Source: JACDCA01 sp963810305 (lineage in GTDB: Bacteria > Acidobacteriota > Vicinamibacteria > Vicinamibacterales > 2-12-FULL-66-21). From it: DNA of 64,000 bases. Position 1 is the first letter of the stretch, and each line of letters begins with the position of its first letter. The stretch is taken from contig CAWEMY010000011.1 in NCBI GenBank assembly GCA_963810305.1, positions 434,001 through 498,000 of the forward strand. Direction: 5' to 3'. Below the pieces are notes generated by a model. It made no database searches. It had not been told where the DNA came from and saw only the letters and a program-made list of their open reading frames with translations. Below are positions 29,435 to 39,428 of the stretch, one piece after another. The position numbers and the translations under genes were made by a program.

Positions 29435-31617
29435 ATGTCCAGGCCGAATCGTCTGATCGTCTGTTGTCTGCTGTGCCTTCTCGGCGCCAGTTCATCCTCC
29501 GCCATTGCACAACAGCGTGAGAATCGTACGCGGCCGCCACAGGCCCGACCGAACATCGTGATCATGTATCCGGACAACCTTGGCTACGGCGAAGTCGCCA
29601 TCTATGGCGGTAACCGCGGCGTGCCGACGCCGCGGATCGATGCGCTGGCGAGAGAAGGCATGCGGCTGACGAACTTCAACGTCGAGACCTTCTGCACGCC
29701 GTCGCGCGCGGCGCTGCTCACCGGCCGTTACGGCGTGCGCACCGGGACGCTGGGGTACCGGCAGCCGTGGTCCGGGATGACGTTGTGGGAGACCACGCTG
29801 GCCGAGCTCCTGGCGCCACTCGGCTACACGAGTGCGTTGTTCGGCAAATGGCATGCGGGGAACGCTGCCGGACGTTCACCGACGAATCAGGGCTTCGACG
29901 AGTGGTACGGGATCCGTGATTCCAGCAACGAATCTCAGGGCAGCACGATGAACGACACGCCGTACATCTGGGAAGGCAAGGCCGGCGAGCCGTCGCGGCC
30001 GGTGAAGGAGTTCAATCTCGAGACTCGACGGACGATCGACCGCGAGGTCACAGAACGGGGGGTCGAGTTCATGGGGCGCAGCATCAAGGCGCGCAGGCCG
30101 TTTTTTCTCTATCTCCCGTTTACGCTGATTCATTTCCCGACGCTGCCGCACCATGAGTTCGCGGGCACGACGGGTGCCGGAGACATCGGCGACGCGATGG
30201 CGGAGATGGACCGGAACGTAGGCGTGGTAGTCGATGCCATCAAGCGCCTTGGCATCGCGAACAACACCATCGTCATCTGGGCGAGCGACGGCGGCGCGGA
30301 GGCCCGGCGGCCGTGGCGGGGAAGCGCGGGACCCTGGCGCGGCTTCTACAACACGGCGATGGAAGGAGGGATCCGTACCCCGTTCATGATCCGCTGGCCG
30401 GGCCGCATTCCGGCGGGACAGGTCTCCAACGAGATCGTGCACAACACCGATGTGTTCACGACACTCGCGCACGCGGTGAACGTCAAGGTCCCGCAGGACC
30501 GCGCCATCGACGGCGTGAACCAGCTCCCTTTCTTCGAGGGACGGCAGCGCAAGTCGAACCGCGAGAGCTTCCTCTACTTTGCGCCGAACGGACAGGTGCG
30601 GGCGGTCAAGTGGCGGGACTGGAAGCTCCACTACGTCTGGCAGGACGAACCGGGCCAGCCGGTCGAGCGAACGATGAAGCTGTTCAACCTGCGTTCCGAC
30701 CCCAAGGAGGAGACCGACATCAAGGACGCCAATCCCTGGGTGCCGACCGCGATCGGCAAGATCGTCGCGGATTTCTGGGCGACGGTGGACAAGTACCCGC
30801 TGATCCCCGTTGGGACTCCCGATCCGTATCAGCCGCCCGCGCTGCGCAGTCCAACGACGCGGCCCGCCGTCGGCGAGACGGTCACGACCGCGTCCGGTCT
30901 CAGCTACGTGTTCACGAAGCAGGGAACTGGCACACGGCCACAGCCAGGAGACCTGCTGGTCATTCACGGCATCGGCAGGTTCCCGGATGGAAAGGAGTTC
31001 TGGAACACGCGTACCGAGGGACCGCCTTACGAGTACACCCTGGGGTTGACCGCGTGATCCGCGGCTTCGAGGAAGGCATGCGTGACGTGCGCGAAGGCGA
31101 CCGCATTGTCATCACCATGAAACCCGAGCTCGCCTACGGCGAACGCGGCAACCGCGACATTCCGCCCAACGCCACGCTGGTCTTCGATTACGAGATCCTC
31201 GCCGTCGAATCGCTTTCGATCGCGCGGCTCCTGAGGGACGGCATGGAAGCCGGCACGTTGGACACCGCGCTGACGCGCGCCCGCGGACTATCCAATCTCA
31301 GGGAGCACTACGTCAGCGCGACAAGTATCAGGTCGCTCGCCAGCAGCGCCAACCGCCGGAAAGCCGGTGACGGCGAGAAAGTGCTGGTCTTCGGCCTGAC
31401 GCTCCTGCCGGATGCCTACATGCTCCACCAGGCGCTTGCCCGCGAGCAGAGCCAGCGTGGCGCAGCCGGCGACGCCATTCGCAGTTACGAGGCTGCGCTG
31501 CGGCTGAATCCGAGAAGGACGGATGCCGAACGACGGGACCACGAGGCAGCGACAAAGGCCCTCGCCGACTTGCGGGCGCAGAGCCAGGTCGGCGAAAGCG
31601 CGAGACGACAGCCGGTC
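29435..31617 (+). CDS. Sulfatase fused to FKBP peptidyl-prolyl isomerase and TPR-like tail, frameshifted
   Basis: Start at 29435, with GGAGG about 9 bases upstream, gives signal peptide LLCLLGASSSSAIAQ. The sulfatase domain (about 38-430) has the formylglycine motif CTPSR (C87) and ALLTGRYGVRTG. The first metal site reads PDN where most sulfatases have two aspartates. A short linker then leads into an FKBP domain: TTASGLSYVFTKQGTG, PGDLLVIHGIGRFPDGKEF, then a missing base at about 31046 shifts the frame (stop at 31057), and the domain continues VIRGFEEGM and AYGERGNRDIPPNATLVF. A TPR-like segment (GDAIRSYEAALRLNP) follows. The true end is unclear: no stop appears in that frame until 32175, antisense to the next gene, so I end it at 31617. 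Confidence 0.75.
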
Positions 31618-33174
31618 TCACGCGGGCTGCGCTGGTGCGCCGGCTCGAATCACCTGCCGAAACGCCCGCCCGACGGCGCGCAGGTGTTCGATCTTCATCT
31701 CCTCGTACTCTCTCGACACAACGATGCCGTGCGCGCCGGCCGCGAACGCGTTGACGGTCGCCTGGTAAATGGTTTCGGGATCGTCGGGTGGGCTGCCGGG
31801 CACGTCGAAGCCGACACCCGTGTAGATCTTCGTTTTGCCGTTCGCGCTCCCGACGCTGCGCTTCGTCTCACGCAAAACATAGTCGGGCGTCAGACCTCGC
31901 TTGCCCAGCTCGCGCAGCGAGGGTTCCACGCGTTTGTCGTAGCCGAACAGGTCGTAGTAAAGATCGAGCGAGGTCTCCAGCGAAATCTCGCCCAGGATCG
32001 ATTTCTGGAAGCGCGGCAGATACCAGTTGAGGAGACGAGGCGAGAGGACGTTGTGATACGCGATGATCTTGATGAAGTCCGTATGCGGCGCCATCTCTTC
32101 GTAGCTCATCTCCGCGCGATAGATGAGGTCCCAGCTCGAGGGCTGATGATCCACGTGCCATCCCACGTCCGCTGACGGCTTGATCTGCTTCGCCCGTTTG
32201 TACATCGCCGCGCATATCGCCTCGCGGCCAAGCCGGTACTGGTACTCCCAGCTCAGAATCTCGGCGTACCGGATCAACAACCTGAGGAACCCGCCGAACA
32301 TCCCTTCGGGCGGTCGCGCCGTGCCCGCCATCTGGCCCTGCACGTAGGCGTGCAGCGCCTTGTACCCCTGACGGGCGCGTTCGACATCGATGCCGGCGGC
32401 GCGTCCGCGAGCGGCGCAATGCACGCAGAAGCATGCAGGCGGATCGTTGTTCCAGGGGGAGATGACGTTCATGAGCGGACCCATCCGCTCTGCGCCCCAC
32501 TGAACGCCGTCGAGATCGTAGCTGCGGAACAGATCCTCCATCGTGCCGGCCCAGAACGCCACGTAGTCGGGATGATTCCAGCAGGCGACGTTGGTCGGCC
32601 GGTCGTTCACGTCGCGGGTGACCACCTTGTCATAATTGGCGACGACGCGGCGCATCGCCGACGACTCCAGAATGCGCGCGTAGATCTTCATGCCGCGCTT
32701 GCGCGCCGGCTCCACCAGCTCGGCGAACAGATCGCGCCGAGCGTGTTCGTGGCTGGCATCCACGGTCTGGTGCCGAAGCGTCGTGTCCTTGTAGTACTGA
32801 TCGTGCGTCCGGACCCAGACCAGGGGAAACCGCCGTCCGGCGTTGTCCGTCAGCGGCACTCCGTGGTCCGCGCGGTCGCGCAGCGGCTTCACGAGGGCGG
32901 CGTTGTAGGCGTGGCTGTACGGCATCACGGCATTGATCGCGGCCGTCTCCGCGATGAGGTCGAGCGTGCGGTCGATCCCTTCGTCGAGGATCGTGTGCGG
33001 CCCCATCTGGATGCCGTTGAACTGGCCAGCGGGAGGAACCGCGGACGCGGGTGACTGCGCGACGAGCACAGCAGGCTGGACGCTCGTTACCGCGGCACCG
33101 GCCGCGAGCCGCTCGATGAAGGACCGGCGGTCGATGTGCGCGCTCCGCCGAGTATCGTCCGGTGTGTCAGACAT
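31618..33174 (-). CDS. Tat-exported protein, probable TIM-barrel glycosidase-like, uncharacterised
   Basis: 518 residues. Start at 33174 (MSDTPDDTRR); upstream in-frame sequence is the shadow of the GH127 gene. Tat-type signal DRRSFIERLAAGAAV. The body looks like an (alpha/beta) barrel: GMKIYARILES, DLDGVQWGAERMG, CFCVHC near residue 270, DVGWHVDHQPSSW, DFIKIIAYHN, HGIVVSREYEEMKIEH. The CFCVHC motif and the barrel pattern recall hypothetical glycoside hydrolases with an internal CxxC, but I cannot name the family or catalytic residues with certainty. Adjacent to GH127 on the same strand, so it may belong to the same polysaccharide system. Confidence 0.7.
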   Translation of the reverse strand: MSDTPDDTRRSAHIDRRSFIERLAAGAAVTSVQPAVLVAQSPASAVPPAGQFNGIQMGPHTILDEGIDRTLDLIAETAAINAVMPYSHAYNAALVKPLRDRADHGVPLTDNAGRRFPLVWVRTHDQYYKDTTLRHQTVDASHEHARRDLFAELVEPARKRGMKIYARILESSAMRRVVANYDKVVTRDVNDRPTNVACWNHPDYVAFWAGTMEDLFRSYDLDGVQWGAERMGPLMNVISPWNNDPPACFCVHCAARGRAAGIDVERARQGYKALHAYVQGQMAGTARPPEGMFGGFLRLLIRYAEILSWEYQYRLGREAICAAMYKRAKQIKPSADVGWHVDHQPSSWDLIYRAEMSYEEMAPHTDFIKIIAYHNVLSPRLLNWYLPRFQKSILGEISLETSLDLYYDLFGYDKRVEPSLRELGKRGLTPDYVLRETKRSVGSANGKTKIYTGVGFDVPGSPPDDPETIYQATVNAFAAGAHGIVVSREYEEMKIEHLRAVGRAFRQVIRAGAPAQPA

Positions 33175-33206
33175 CGCTGTCCAGTCGATCGGGGACCGCG
33201 TAACCT

Positions 33207-35603
33207 CTATCGCTCCCGCATCCAGACGATCGAAGTGGGCGCCGGCGGTGCCGCCGGCCGCGGCGAAGCCGGAGTGCGGTTGAAGCGCGCGTAGTTGGGG
33301 ATCGCCAGCAGCGGTGATCCATCGGCAAAAGCGCCTTTGATCGCGACCACGCCGCCGAGCAGCTCGGGACGCCACTCGGTCGTGAGCGCCGCCGACCGAT
33401 CGAGCGAGCCATTGATGTCCTGATCGGCCTGCTCGATGTTGTAAACCAGCGGGCCGTACCGCAGCGCGACACGACCGTGATTGGCCGTGATCTTCTCGCT
33501 TGCATGCACGCGCTGGATCGCCATCGGCAGCTCGAGCTCGATCCGGTCCCCAGCCCTCCACGTGCGCGCGATCGTCGCGTATCCGTGCGCGATCGTCGGC
33601 TTGACCCGACCGCCGTTGACCGCGACGGACGTGATCCCGTTCGCGTCAGGCGACGACCTGTAGAGGCTGCTCACGTCGCGGTTGGGCACGCGGATCCTGA
33701 CAGCAAAGCGCTTCGGGACAGCGGGATTCACCGTGACAGACACCTTACCGTCCCATGGGTAGTTGGTCGCCTGCACCATCTCGACGCTCGTCCCCGCCAC
33801 GTCGTCGATCGTCACGACACTCCCGATGAAGAGGTTGACGTAGAGGCCCTCGGTATCTTTCGCGTACGCCCAGGTGGGCAGCATGAGGATCGTGCGCGGG
33901 ATGTTGCCGACGCAGCACGGGCAGTTGTGCCACGGCGTCCGGTGGGCGTTCGCGTCGAGCGGGTTCGTGTAATAGAACGCCGTGCCGCCGAGGTCGACCG
34001 CGCCCAGCAGCCCGTTGTACAGGGTCTGCTCGTACAGGTCCGCATAGCGCGCGTCCTGCCAGGCGAGGTTCATCTTCCACTGGAAGAAGATCTCGCCGCA
34101 GCTCGAGCACGCCTCGCAGTATGAGTTGTTTCGCAGCGAATAGTCCGGGCCGAACCCCTCGGACGTTTCGCCGCTGCCGACGCCGCCGGTGACGTAGTAC
34201 TTCCGATGCACGATGTTGTCCCAGAGCGACTTGACCGCGCTCTGGTAGTCGACGTCGCGCGTCTCGACCGCAACGTCCGCCATCGCCGAGTAGCTGTAGA
34301 CCGCCCGGACGGCGTGGCCGACTGCCTCGTACTGCTGCTGCACTGGCAGATGGCTCTGGTCGTATTCCGTCCCGCCCGTCCGGCAATCGAGCAGGAACTT
34401 CGCCAGCGATATGTATCGGTCGCCCTGATGCGATCCTTCGACCTGGTTGACGAAGCGGCCGAACCGGACGAGCGCCTGTTCCATTTCCTGATGGCCGTCG
34501 AACCATTCCCTCTTCGGTGCCGGGCCAATGTTGTCGCACCAGCAGTCCGCCAGCTTCCGTGCGGCGTCGTAAAGCCGGGCATCTTTGTGCGCCGTCATCG
34601 TGTAGTGATTGATGGCCGCTTCGATGAAATAGCCGGCGACGTAGCCTTCGTGGTTGCCGCGGAACTGCGGCGTCCATCGCTCGCTCCATCGCGGCCGAGG
34701 ATTGCCCGACGATGTTGCCGGCGGATTCGGGCGTGGCGCATTTCGCAGCGTCCACGCGGTGTGCAGGTAGCCATCCGCCTCCTGCGCGGCCAGGATCTTC
34801 GGGATCCAGTCCTCGAGCGTCGCCTTCATTCTCTGCTGCGCGACGATGATCTCCTGGTCGCCGCGCGGGTCCACCATCAGGGCAAGGCTCATCGCCTCGA
34901 CGGTCTGGTACACCCACGCGTTGGAGAAGACGTATCCTTTGTGCGCCGCGTACGGCTCGCCGCGCAGGGCCTTCGCAGCTTCGATGAAGTTGTCGATGCC
35001 GCCGGGCCCCTGTTGCAGATCGTCGCGGTTGATCTGGTCGACGCAGTGCGGGATCCACGACGTGATCAGCGCCTTTGCGCGCGCCCACCACAGCGGGCTC
35101 GTGATCGTGTACTTCGTCGTCGCGATCGGCGTCAGCGGCGTGGCGGGCGGCGGGAGCTCGGCCTTCACCGTCACGGTCGAAGAAGCTTTCGCCACGCCGT
35201 TGTCGGCGGTCACCTTCAGCACGTACTCGCCCGGCGCCGAGAAGGTTGCGGTCGTGACGGCGGCCTTCGGGTCTGCAAACGTCACAGTGCCTGGTCCGGA
35301 GACCTTGCTCCATGCTGTCGTGGGCACCGGACCTGGATCCGGCGCGGGCGGCGGCGGCGGAGTGCCACGGCCACGGCGTTCGCGGCGCGGCGGCGCGCCA
35401 TAGCCCACCCACCCGTTGAGATAGGTCTTCCCGTGCCGCATCACCACGCGGTCGGGGCCGGCGGCCGCCGCAAGAGGCAGTGCCTGGGCCGACACGGCGA
35501 AGCCGTCGACCAACGGCGAGGCCGCCACGACGACGGCCATCGTGCCCATCGTCTCCAGAAGCTCGCGCCGGGTCATTGTGGGGAAGGTCGTGCGTCTGGT
35601 CAT
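33207..35603 (-). CDS. GH127-like beta-L-arabinofuranosidase homologue with N-terminal Ig-like domain
   Basis: 798 residues; an alternative start at MTRRELLETMG (35576) gives a cleaner Tat-type signal (TRRELLETMGTMAVVV). Residues about 95-150 form an Ig/PKD-like beta-domain (WSKVSGPGTVTFADP) after a proline-rich linker. The DUF1680 (alpha/alpha)6 barrel follows, with YCEACSSCG and the NCPCCVGN motif holding the adjacent cysteines that bind zinc and act as nucleophile in GH127. A C-terminal beta-domain closes it. Likely releases terminal L-arabinofuranose. One of three such genes within 9 kb. Confidence 0.87.
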   Translation of the reverse strand: MTRRTTFPTMTRRELLETMGTMAVVVAASPLVDGFAVSAQALPLAAAAGPDRVVMRHGKTYLNGWVGYGAPPRRERRGRGTPPPPPAPDPGPVPTTAWSKVSGPGTVTFADPKAAVTTATFSAPGEYVLKVTADNGVAKASSTVTVKAELPPPATPLTPIATTKYTITSPLWWARAKALITSWIPHCVDQINRDDLQQGPGGIDNFIEAAKALRGEPYAAHKGYVFSNAWVYQTVEAMSLALMVDPRGDQEIIVAQQRMKATLEDWIPKILAAQEADGYLHTAWTLRNAPRPNPPATSSGNPRPRWSERWTPQFRGNHEGYVAGYFIEAAINHYTMTAHKDARLYDAARKLADCWCDNIGPAPKREWFDGHQEMEQALVRFGRFVNQVEGSHQGDRYISLAKFLLDCRTGGTEYDQSHLPVQQQYEAVGHAVRAVYSYSAMADVAVETRDVDYQSAVKSLWDNIVHRKYYVTGGVGSGETSEGFGPDYSLRNNSYCEACSSCGEIFFQWKMNLAWQDARYADLYEQTLYNGLLGAVDLGGTAFYYTNPLDANAHRTPWHNCPCCVGNIPRTILMLPTWAYAKDTEGLYVNLFIGSVVTIDDVAGTSVEMVQATNYPWDGKVSVTVNPAVPKRFAVRIRVPNRDVSSLYRSSPDANGITSVAVNGGRVKPTIAHGYATIARTWRAGDRIELELPMAIQRVHASEKITANHGRVALRYGPLVYNIEQADQDINGSLDRSAALTTEWRPELLGGVVAIKGAFADGSPLLAIPNYARFNRTPASPRPAAPPAPTSIVWMRER

Positions 35604-35644
35604 TTGCGAGATAGTATGCCGCGATCATCGGGAGAGGAGAAGAC

Positions 35645-36247
35645 ATGCGAGTACGAGCGATCTTGCTCGCCGCGGCCATGCTTGCCGGGCCGACAGCCCA
35701 GCAGCGTGACCCGCAACAGGACGAGGTTCTCGTCCGGCTCGAGACGGCTTTCGGCAATATCGATCTCGCCATCGACGTCAAACGCGCGCCGATCACCGCG
35801 ACCAACTTCCTCAAGTACGTCGACGGAGGATTCTACGATGGCGGCCGCTTTCATCGCGCAACGCGAGCAGACAACTACAAACCGAATCCGCCAAATCGCC
35901 CGCTGCTGGAAATCATCCAGGGCGACATCAGCCCAACTCGCGCGGCCGCGCGGTTCCCGGCCATCCCCCTCGAGCGGACCAGCGTCACCGGACTGAGGCA
36001 CGTTGTCGGTACTGTCTCGATGCCACGCGGCAACGAGGCCGACTCGGCGCGTTCGGGCTTCGTCATTCATTTGAACGATCAACCTTCGCTGGACCATGGC
36101 GGCATGAGGTTCGACGACGGGCAGGGGACGGCGGCATTCGGCCGCGTGGTGGCGGGCCTGGATGTGGTGCGGACCATTCAGCGGCAGCCCATCGAAGGCC
36201 AGAGTCTCTCTCCACCTATCGAGATCGGGAAGGCATACAGACGGTAG
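35645..36247 (+). CDS. Secreted cyclophilin-type peptidyl-prolyl isomerase
   Basis: 200 residues with a short signal peptide (ILLAAAMLAGPTA). Cyclophilin features: ETAFGNIDLAIDVKRAPITATNF, GGRFHR (catalytic arginine region), GTVSMPRGNEADSARSGFVIH and a late AFGRVVAGLDVV. Catalyses proline cis-trans isomerisation, probably on periplasmic or exported proteins. Starts 41 bases from the divergent GH127 gene, so it shares the promoter region. A second isomerase domain (FKBP) is in the sulfatase fusion nearby. Confidence 0.9.
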   Translation: MRVRAILLAAAMLAGPTAQQRDPQQDEVLVRLETAFGNIDLAIDVKRAPITATNFLKYVDGGFYDGGRFHRATRADNYKPNPPNRPLLEIIQGDISPTRAAARFPAIPLERTSVTGLRHVVGTVSMPRGNEADSARSGFVIHLNDQPSLDHGGMRFDDGQGTAAFGRVVAGLDVVRTIQRQPIEGQSLSPPIEIGKAYRR

Positions 36248-36330
36248 TTAACGGCGGCGGACACACTCGAGGATAGTCCAAAGCTATCTTCGAATAGTCT
36301 GCGGCATTCCGTCAGGCGTTCTCACCGGAA

Positions 36331-36627
36331 CTACGCGACTTTGGCGGCCTTCAGAGTCGGTAGCTTCTTGATCGACTTGCCGCTCCGTTGCTCCGCAAGC
36401 CGGAGCTCGTACAGATTTTGCAGATTCATCCAGAACTCGGGACTCGTGCCGAAGAAATGGGCCAACCGTAAGGCGCTGTCACCAGTGATCGCACGCTGGC
36501 CGTTGAGAATCGACGTGACGCGGTTCGTCGGGACCTTCAGCCGCCGAGCCAGTTCGGCAGCGCTGATCCCGAGCTCGATGAGCTCCTCGCTCAGATGTTC
36601 GCCTGGATGGATAGGCTTTCGGGCCAT
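36331..36627 (-). CDS. higA: HigA-family antitoxin
   Basis: 98 residues, a cro/C1-type helix-turn-helix of the HigA subfamily: HPGEHLSEELIELGISAAELARRL, then VTSILNGQRAITGDSALRLAHFFGTSPEFWMNLQ, which is diagnostic. Follows higB by 11 bases, the inverted toxin-first order typical of higBA. Binds DNA and neutralises HigB; likely represses the operon through the palindrome at 36945-36966. Confidence 0.95.
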   Translation of the reverse strand: MARKPIHPGEHLSEELIELGISAAELARRLKVPTNRVTSILNGQRAITGDSALRLAHFFGTSPEFWMNLQNLYELRLAEQRSGKSIKKLPTLKAAKVA

Positions 36628-36638
36628 GCAGCTGCTCC

Positions 36639-36923
36639 TCAGTGATAGTCAACGATTTCAACGTTCGTTGGGCCGGAAGACTTGTCAGGCCATTCGAAAC
36701 AGATCCGCATTTGGTCATTGATCCGGATGCTGTACTGTCCCTTGCGGTCGCCCTTTAGCGCCTCGAACCGATTCCCCGGCAATGCTGCCAAGTCCTCGAG
36801 GAGGGCAGCGGCCTCAAGACGATCCAGCTTGAGCCTGGCAGCACGCTCAATTCCAGAGAACGCTTTCACGCGTTTGCCAGCGGCGAAGTCAGCCGTTCGC
36901 TTGTCGCGGTAGCTGACGATCAT
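36639..36923 (-). CDS. higB: HigB-family ribosome-dependent mRNA endonuclease toxin
   Basis: 94 residues, RelE/HigB fold. Conserved features are the N-terminal RDKRTADFAAG, LPGNRFEALKGDRKGQYSIRIN and the C-terminal RICFEW...VEIVDYH; the C-terminal Y/H pair and arginines are typical catalytic residues. Full length and apparently functional. The operon starts 47 bases before the convergent end of the GH127/DUF1566 gene. There is no obvious ribosome site upstream of the ATG, so translation may be weak. Confidence 0.95.
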   Translation of the reverse strand: MIVSYRDKRTADFAAGKRVKAFSGIERAARLKLDRLEAAALLEDLAALPGNRFEALKGDRKGQYSIRINDQMRICFEWPDKSSGPTNVEIVDYH

Positions 36924-36944
36924 CGACAGGAGTATCGCATGTAA

Positions 36945-36966
36945 TTACGCGTTATGTCACGCGTAA
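36945..36966. promoter_or_regulatory. Candidate HigA operator
   Basis: Perfect inverted repeat TTACGCGT-6 bases-ACGCGTAA located 22-43 bases upstream of the higB start. Position and symmetry fit a dimeric HTH antitoxin operator. It also lies at the 3' end of the neighbouring DUF1566 reading frame. Confidence 0.7.
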
Positions 36967-36969
36967 CGC

Positions 36970-39335
36970 CTAGAACACGCGAATCGCGCGGACCCGCCTG
37001 GGGAAGTCCTTGTCGTCGTAGTGCACGCGGCCGTTGTCGGCGAAGTCGATGTGGTTCGCCATGTCGGCCGTCTGCTGCGACGAGGTCCAGTACTGGCAGT
37101 TGTCGGCCATCCCCCGGTCGCGGAAGTCGGCGGTGCCGGTTGCCTTCAGGCTCGTGTACATCCCCGTCAGCTCGTCGAGCGAGGGCAGGAACCAGCCGGA
37201 GATCCCGTTCAGGATGTACGTGGCGCAGAGATCAGCCGCCGTGCCGCGCTCCGCGCATGCCGCGAGCATGTCCCGCGTGTTCTGACGGCCGGTGCCGATC
37301 GCGGTTCCCCGTGCGCCTTTGATCTCCCTACGGAAGCAGCCCCACTTCGCACTCATACTCTGATCGAATGGGGCGGCCTCGAGATACCTCCAACCGTCGG
37401 CCGCGTAGTTCGGGTTGACGTAGAAGATGAGCCCGCCCGCCGGGCCGATGTCGCCGGGCACGTACTCGCGCGTCGGGAATCCACACCGACATCTCCGCGG
37501 GACCGCGGTTCGCCCACGTGTAGATACGGGATCAGCGTGATCGGCCGGGAGGCGGCAGACGGATTCGACATGCTCCTCGCCGCGGCCGTGATCGTCGCCC
37601 AGCCAGGCTCGTTACCGCGCGACACGCTGAGCTTTGCGTCGTCATCGAGACGCAAGTCAAGCGCGCGGCCGCATCGCCTGCGACTTTGGCAGGCCGGCTC
37701 CTCGACGCAGTAGACGATCGGTCCGCGTTCGATCGCGACCCTGCCGCGCGTTTCCCTCACCCGGTCGTCAGCGGTGACCTTCCTGACTTCGAAAGGGAAC
37801 TCCAGCTCGATGCGGTCACCCGACCGCCATTCGCGATCCAGCGAGACGTAGCCCTTCGCATCCGGCGCTGCGCTGACGCTGCGGCCGTTGATTGAGATGG
37901 CGGCGCCCGCCTTCGCTCCGTCGGAGCTTCGACGAGGCAGGCTGTACGAATACAGGCTGCCCGGCGCGACGCGGTTCTGCGCCCAGCCGGGGATGCGGAG
38001 CTTCACCACGGCGCGGACCGGCTCGCTGGCGGACGCGAGGATCGCCGTCTTGCCGCTCCACGGCATCTCGCTCTCGATTTGCAGTCCGAGCGCCTTGCTG
38101 CCGATGCTGAATCTCGCGTCGCTTGAGACGTAGAGGTTCACGTAGATCGCGCCGCGGCCGTCCTGCGCGTAGATGTAGCCAGGCATCGATGCGAGAAACC
38201 GCACGAGGTTGGGCGGGCAGCACTCGAGCGACGCGCGTGCCCACCTCGTGTCGCGGCCGTCACCGGCGCTGGCGAGCCGGTTCACGTAGAAGAACCGATC
38301 GCCCGACGGCGACACGCCGGAGAGCGCGTTGTTGTAGATGCCGCGCTCCAGGACATCGATGTACTGGCTGTCGCCGGTGAGCAGAAACAGCCGGTGGTTC
38401 AGCGTGGCGAACATCAGAACGGCGCACGTCTCCGCGTAGGCGGAGATGTTGGGCAGCACGTACGGCTCGCCAAATCCTTCGTTGCCGGTCGATCCCACGC
38501 CGCCGGTGACGTACATCTTTCGATTGACGATGTCCTCCCACATCCGGCGCGCCGCGGTGGCGTACGCCGTGCTGCCGGTGAGCACGCCGACGTCGAGCAT
38601 CGACAGCATCAGCGTCACGCAGTTCACCGCGTGGCCGACGGCTTCGGTCTGCTCGAGCACCGGCTTGTAGGACTGGTTGTGACGGCTGCGGTTCACCGAG
38701 TTCGGCAGCCCGCGGATGTCCAGGTAGTGCTTTGCCAGATCGATATGCTTCCTGTTCCGCGTGACGCGATACAGCTGGATGCAGTTGATCGCGTCGCGCT
38801 CTCCACCGGAGAATGGCGGGTTCTTGGTTTCGAACTCGGTGTAGAGCGCGTCTGCCGCAGCGATCGCGTTGTCGAGCAGTTCCCGTCGTCCCGTGGCGTT
38901 GAACCAGGCCGCGGCCACTTCGAATCCCCGGTTGCCGCTGGCCGGCTGTGACGCTAGCGCGGCCACCCTGGCGTCCACCAGCGCCTGCAGCTTCGGATCC
39001 GGATGCGTCTGGAGCGAGAGAATCGCCGCCTCCAGCACGTTGCCATTCAGCCCCCGGCCGTCGTTGCGCGCCGCAAGCAGCGGAATGGTCACGTCCGCGT
39101 TCGTGAGGAGCTTCGGCTTCCAGAAGGCATCCGTCAGCACGACCTTCGTGGGAGGCAGCGCCTGGATCGGATAGTCGCCCCCCACGTAGCGCGAACTGCC
39201 GATTCGAATCTCCTCGACAGCCGCGCGCCGGGTGCCCGACTGCATCCGCGCCGGCACGCCCGCCGCGTACGCGAAAGAGCCGGCGGCTGCCGACGTGGTC
39301 CTGAGGAACTCACGGCGTGGCATCGTGCGTGTCAT
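36970..39335 (-). CDS. GH127-like enzyme fused to DUF1566/Lcl-type domain, frameshifted
   Basis: Start at 39335 gives Tat signal MPRREFLRTTSAAAGS. The DUF1680 barrel runs to about residue 600, with AYAETCAVLMF and LECCPPNLVRF carrying the zinc/nucleophile cysteines. Near its end two small indels break the frame. An extra base near 37522 turns the expected IPYYTWANRG into IPYLHVGEPRS, and about two missing bases near 37475 precede EYVPGDIGPAGGLIFYV. The tail to 36970 is a DUF1566-like domain (GWRYLEAAP, IGTGRQNT, SGWFLPSLDEL, QYWTSSQ), which can also be read alone from GTG 37461. Fusion is inferred from the continuous alignment. Total about 788 residues, secreted. Confidence 0.78.
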
Positions 39336-39428
39336 CTTCCTGGCTCCCTGCTGCTGCAAAGCATTGTGCTCGGGGTAGTATCACGCCAAGAGGCCCGCCT
39401 GCGCACCTTCGGTGCTACGAGGCAGGCT

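Noticed and set aside
31620..32175. Extension of the sulfatase-FKBP protein to 32175
   Set aside because: This would run antisense through 558 bases of a well-supported Tat-exported protein gene and gives arginine-rich sequence with no domain.
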